A stretch of 64,000 bases of DNA from Oxytricha trifallax (taxonomy: Eukaryota; Ciliophora; Spirotrichea; Sporadotrichida; Oxytrichidae), in assembly GCA_000711775.1 (NCBI GenBank), contig ARYC01000369.1, positions 62,001 through 126,000 of the forward strand, given 5' to 3'. Position 1 is the first letter of the stretch. Every line of letters starts with the position of its first letter. Positions 59,048 through 64,000 of this stretch are shown piece after piece. The position numbers were made by a program, and so were the translations under genes. The notes beneath the pieces are model-generated. The model searched no databases. It had not been told where the DNA came from and was given only the letters and a program-made list of their open reading frames with translations.

Positions 59048-59260
59048 TTATATAAATTTTAAGTGATCCTTAGTAACTGTGTAGCAATGATGAAGCAGCT
59101 CTACTGCTGAAATAAATGATTGATGGTCTAAAGTAAATGTGTGAAAACTAATTGAAGATAGCAGCATCACAAGAGAAAATCAAAAAGTATATGAATTAAA
59201 ATAAGTGTAAAAAATAAATAAATGGTTCAATTGATCATATTTCAAAGTGTTCAAAAATTA
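59048..59260 (+). CDS. Coding segment, Q/K-rich helix
   Basis: Plus frame SNDEAALLLKQMIDGLKQMC continuing ENQLKIAASQEKIKKYMNQN. Strong protein-like composition, Gln from UAA. No start or stop; one MDS of an unknown gene. Confidence 0.5.
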
Positions 59261-60234
59261 CTGTCATTTTTTAATTTATCCTAAATCATATCTTTTTATA
59301 AATGACATTTAATTATTTATTTTATCAATCCGAACCTCAAATTTATTTTAATGGCAGTTTAAATATATTAATATACTATTACAAATTATTCTATTTAGGA
59401 TTTATAACTGTTTATTATGAAAATATCAATTCAATTCTAAGTAATGTGAGTAAAGCAAAAAATTCTTAATCATTTGCAATTATTAAAATTTACTATATAT
59501 TATTTAAGAATTTGAATTTGTGGAATTTAATTTCTTAAGTTTTTAAAATATTTAAATTAAAAAGCCATTTAAATGTCTTTATTTTTTATGATAAAAATGA
59601 ATAAATTGAAGCATTTCTAATTAAAGATATCTTTGATAAATGAAAATCTCCAATTTCTTAAATAAATCAAGCCTTCTTATCTCTAGAAAGCATTTTTATT
59701 AAGAATGGAATAATATAAAAAATACATTCAATCATATAAAAATAGTAATTTTATTTTATGATTAAATTTATGAATTATTTAAAATTTAATAATCATGAAT
59801 GTTGAAATAAATGTGATTTATATTATTCTTTGAGAATATTCAAGAAAATTGATAATATTTTTATAGTTTATCTCTTCAATAATAGATATCTAAAATATTA
59901 TATTAAAATTCTTACAGAATTTATTTAGAGCTTCATCATTTAGGTATTTTCACAGAAAATGGATTCTAAGAAATGTTAATATACTAAATTATATTATCTT
60001 TAGAAATAGTAAAAGTGCATTCTAATACAACTTTAATGTAAGAGGTTGCGACTTTAGATAAGTATTTTAGTTATTATAGAATTATTTCAAATTTAAAGGA
60101 CCTATATTTTATAGATTAATTTAGTTTTAATAAACTTAAAATACGAGAATGAGTTTGATTCCTTTGTAATTAAGTATGTGAAATTTATTGATAAATTAGC
60201 GGAAAACAGATTTAGATGATTCTTCTAAGATATT
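59261..60234. other. AT-rich spacer with competing weak frames
   Basis: At 60000-60110 two plus frames are open and mildly protein-like (HSNTTLMQEVATLDKYF or an alternative); neither is called. Confidence 0.3.
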
Positions 60235-60380
60235 TTGAAAATTAAGTGAAAATTATTAGTGGAAGTGGTATATAGTATAAGCTCTCAATATTTACTCCAA
60301 TCTGATTCTAAATCTACCCTTCATAATAAATCGTCAAGAATCTAGTAACGAGAGCTAAAATTTCTAATTGCCAAAATGTT
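60235..60380 (+). CDS. Candidate MDS
   Basis: Plus frame LVEVVYSISSQYLLQSDSKS continuing TLHNKSSRIQQRELKFLIAK. No start or stop. Confidence 0.4.
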
Positions 60381-61021
60381 TTTCATTTTTACATATAGAT
60401 TATATATAGAAAATTATTTCAGACAGACAAAGGTGAGTTAATTATTCTGTACCTTTATAAATATGTATTTATATTTCATATGCTATAAAATTACATAATT
60501 AATTGTGATTTTAAATATGGACTATAATTGTTATCAGTATCATAAGATCATGAATTTTTTAAATAAAATCATTTTTCTTTGATTGAAATCAATGATTTCC
60601 ATAATGATGATATATTATTAAAATAAAAAGATTGTTTATATAATGTTATTTAACTAATCTGGATTTCACAAATATTTCTTTCTCAACATTCAAAATAAAC
60701 AAAAATAAATCTTAATTAAGCAGTCTTTTATATTTTATATTTATCATGTAAAAACGGAATAACTTTCGAAGGGGTTAAGGGCCCAAAATTTTAAATAGAG
60801 CAGATTTTTTATTTTTTAATTAATGAATAATTCTGTTTTATCTATTAAAACTGAATTTTCAAATGATAAGGCTATTTAAAGCATAATAATATTTACAATT
60901 TTAATACTAGAGATAAATATATTGAATGCTCAAGTAGATTCTAAAATAAGTTTCTCACAACAAATAACCAACGTGTATAATTTAAATCCTAAAATTAATT
61001 GTATATTTATAAGAATTTTAA
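60381..61021. other. AT-rich spacer
   Basis: Nothing recognised. Confidence 0.3.
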
Positions 61022-61128
61022 AAACAAAGCCTAACCCTCAAGATCTCTGATTTCCGGTGCTAGAGTTGCGGCCAATTAATAATTGTCGCTGTAATAGCAG
61101 CCACCAATGTTGTAACCATAGATAAATC
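61022..61128 (-). CDS. Coding segment, minus strand
   Basis: Minus frame FIYGYNIGGCYYSDNYQLAA continuing TLAPEIRDLEGQALF, GC-rich against its flanks. Likely an MDS; orientation opposite to the neighbouring coding islands. Confidence 0.5.
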
Positions 61129-62684
61129 TACAAAATATTCAAATTAAAAACTCATTAAAATGATAATTCTTTATATTAAGTGATTAGTATGATTATTTAT
61201 AAAAAAAAATTTAATCTTAAATTTTATCAGAAATTATTTAATTTTTTCTAATTTATAATTGTACTGTATAATAAATTTAAATTTCCATAAAAAGTTTATT
61301 CTTATCGCTGAAAAGATCAACCCTAATCTAAAGGTATATTAATCGGCAATAAATTAAAATGTGAAAAAATTTAATTTAACTTAATATGTGAATTAAAAAA
61401 TTAATAAAATTAACTTAATTTTAATTTTAACTAACTAACTAATTTTAAAATTAAGGAGTTATCAAAAGTAAATTAAAATTTATATAGTACTTGAAAAATT
61501 TTTAAAATAATTCATATTTAAAGAAATAATAATTTGACAAAACTAGCAAATCGGTGCCAGAAATAAAAGCTAAAAACCTAAGAAATAATTCGTTAATAAA
61601 ATGCTTAATTTAAGATCCTTAATTATTCATAATAATATGACAACTTAATTTTCATCAAAAATATAATAGAGTAATAAAAAATTTGTATATATTTTTTGAG
61701 AATTTGTGTATATTTTATCATTTAAATGAGATCCTGTTTGTGAATTTTATAAAAAGGTAAACCCATTTATATTAAAATCGATTAAAATACTATTTATAAA
61801 CTCTTCTTCAACTAGAAGGTCTTTATAAATTTGGCTTTAGTTTGTAATAAATAAAACTCGAATCAAAGAATTTAAATTTACAATTTTCCCTAGGTGTATT
61901 TCACAAGAAACATATATAATAATTAAGACTTTAACTAATAATCTAATTTTCACTTTAATAAGAGCTGCCCGACTATGTTAAATAATTGATTTATTTAATT
62001 TAAAAACTTCGATTTAATCTATAATAATAATTATATATTGATTTAGAAGATATTCAATATCATAAGAAAAAAATGATTATATTAAAAATTTTAATAAAAA
62101 TTAAAGTTAAAAAAAAAATATATAAATGTTGGTATATTTAATTGAATAATGCTAAGTTTTGCTCTAATAAATCAGCACTAATATTTAAAATTTACATAAA
62201 ATGATCTAAGTGAAAAGAGTAAAGTGTAATGTAAAAATTTATTATTAAATCGTTAACAATATTCTTTATGGTATAAGAAAGTATAGTGATTACTCAACAA
62301 AAATTTTGGTTATCTTTTCTATGGAAAAAACTACTCTTAAAACATAATAGATTCAATTGATAGTGAAATAATAAGCTTCTAACACTAAAAATTTTGCCAT
62401 TCAATATTTTTTCAAAGAAATAGTTTAATAAATTAAAATAAAAATTTATAAGAAACACCTTTAATATTATCCTTATGCTATTTTAAAATATAAGTAATTG
62501 AACAGTTTAAAAGATATAAAAAATTATCTTCCACATTTGTTATACTTTTTTTAAAAAAAAGTTTGCTTAATATTTTTTTACTATTATATTTAATTAGATT
62601 CTTTTATACATAGAAATTGATATTATTGTATTATATTTTTCTTCTTTCATATAAGTTGTAATATTTTTCAAGATATTATAAAAA
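61129..62684. other. AT-rich spacer
   Basis: 61545-61590 shares a short stretch (CGGTGCCAGAAATAAAAGC versus 50690) with upstream DNA. Nothing else recognised. Confidence 0.3.
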
Positions 62685-62870
62685 TATAGGCATATGTGCT
62701 TGGTATGTTCTTGGTAAATAGTATATTCTCAAATAAGAGGAGAAATAATATGGAGATATCAATGAAATTTAAGGCTAGAATATCAAATAAATGAATGGAG
62801 AAGTACCCCAAAATAAAAGTGACATTGAAAAACTAAAAATGTTTAAATTAAAATATATTGGAGTATTTTA
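62685..62870 (+). CDS. Coding segment
   Basis: Plus frame GICAWYVLGKQYILKQEEKQ continuing MNGEVPQNKSDIEKLKMFK, open well past 62870 but AT-driven there. Gln from UAA/UAG. No start. Confidence 0.4.
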
Positions 62871-63139
62871 AATAAGTAAAGATAAAAACATATTTTATAA
62901 GACATAAAATGAATTAGATCTTTACCAAAATAAAAAAAATGTTAATGATTTGACTTACATAAAAAATATTTGTAATTAACTTTAAAGATAATCTCATGAT
63001 GGAAAAAGTTTTGTTGAGATTTTTAAACATAGATAAATTAATTAAAACTTTTTTAGTATTTACGTTACTTTAAAACCCAAGAAATAAATTATTGAAGTTT
63101 ATGCTAATTAAATTTTTTAATAAATAATAAATTAAACTT

Positions 63140-63855
63140 ATGAAGGGTCTTCGGGATTTCAAATGTCTTCGGAATTATTCCTAGATAGAACCGCAAGATC
63201 ATTTAAATCAAGAAATGATTCTAATATGGTCTATAGCCGAAATAGTGAGACGCCACAAAAATGTAAAACTAATAATATAAAACTTTGAAACAAGTCAGAA
63301 TATAAGAATCTTCAAATCTATTGTCAAAAATGACGATTGATATTACAGTTTTCTAATGACGATTTAAATTTATAATATTCTCAATGAATTAATTAATATA
63401 ATTTTGTTTAAGACAATCAATAATTTATAAATCTTACTTTTAATTGATTTTATAGTAAAACATATATAAATTAACTTTCAACTTGACTTAACCATATTAA
63501 CTTTTAATTTCATAATTTATGATATATTAAATTTTTCATCATATATTCAATTCAGTTAAGTTACATTTAAATGCATTTCTCATTTTCCACTTATTTTCTT
63601 GAAATAGATAATGATATATAAACAATTTGAGATAAATTTTATTTATATGTGACAAAGTTTCTAAAAATTTCTTCTTATAATTCGATATTCTCCAAAATAA
63701 GAGTTGAAATTCTTAAGTGATAAGCTTTAAATAGAAAATAACATATATCTATGGAATGTTTTAATCTTGTAGTTATAATATGCTTTATTTCTTGACAATA
63801 TTTGTGTTGAATTATTTAAAAAATAATTTTAGTCCATAAAATAATAAAGAGAGGC
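63140..63855 (+). repeat. Dispersed repeat R4, copy 2
   Basis: Matches copy 1 along about 700 bp. ATG 63163 reads MSSELFLDRTARSFKSRNDS, then loses frame and meets UGA near 63285. A G9 run and the GAAGTTTCCTGC motif follow at 63879. Confidence 0.65.
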
Positions 63856-64000
63856 TTCTACTATATTCATAAATTTCGGGGGGGGGAAGTTTCCTGCCTC
63901 CAACATTAAATTTTATGTTTTTTGCAATAATTTTAATAGAAAAAAATAAATTTCAATTTCAATTACCATAATCATGTACTATACAACATTTATTATTATA

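Overview
The window looks like micronuclear (germline) DNA of a stichotrich ciliate such as Oxytricha or Stylonychia. Three kinds of evidence agree. (1) Long reading frames appear only when UAA and UAG are read as glutamine and UGA as the sole stop. (2) There are several copies of a 4.1 kb transposon that ends in C4A4 telomere-like repeats, makes 3-bp ANT target duplications and carries 42, 22 and 57 kDa genes: the TBE (telomere-bearing element) family. (3) Coding sequence is cut into segments (MDSs) by short AT-rich inserts (IESs), and short direct repeats (pointers) at the borders restore the frame when one copy is kept. Standard-code ORFs are therefore mostly fragments.

Layout. 1-10.46 kb: host genes on both strands (a leucine-rich/coiled-coil protein, a 579-aa Q-rich protein, a FAST-kinase-like helical-repeat protein, a Q-rich protein), with short GT-AG introns, one fold-back element and several single-base frame slips. 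10.47-26.64 kb: a transposon cluster with TBE-1 (+, most intact), TBE-5 (3' fragment in which TBE-1 is nested), TBE-2 (-) and TBE-3 (+). Between them lie a three-segment host gene, an inverted duplication whose left copy is the empty site of TBE-3, and a GC-rich island. 26.6-42.5 kb: AT-rich DNA with a CEP164-like WW-domain gene in three segments (-) and two tandem glutathione S-transferase genes, the second broken by three IESs, one of them a 909-bp palindrome. 42.56-44.34 kb: a GC-rich element with C4A4-like inverted ends and an AGT target duplication that I do not recognise. 44.3-64 kb: very AT-rich DNA with a complete 118-aa gene in three segments, many isolated coding islands, a decayed TBE-4 and two dispersed repeat families with conserved short reading frames.

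How it fits together. TBE elements encode a DDE transposase, a zinc-finger/kinase-like protein and a 22 kDa protein, with two genes diverging from one repeat-rich promoter region. In this lineage TBE transposases are thought to take part in removing germline-limited DNA. Host genes here need precise IES removal to be readable, and the two GST paralogs, both 663 nt after removal, give an internal check of the predicted junctions. No rRNA, tRNA, CRISPR array or bacterial-type operon was seen. Family names come from reading motifs by eye; no search was run.
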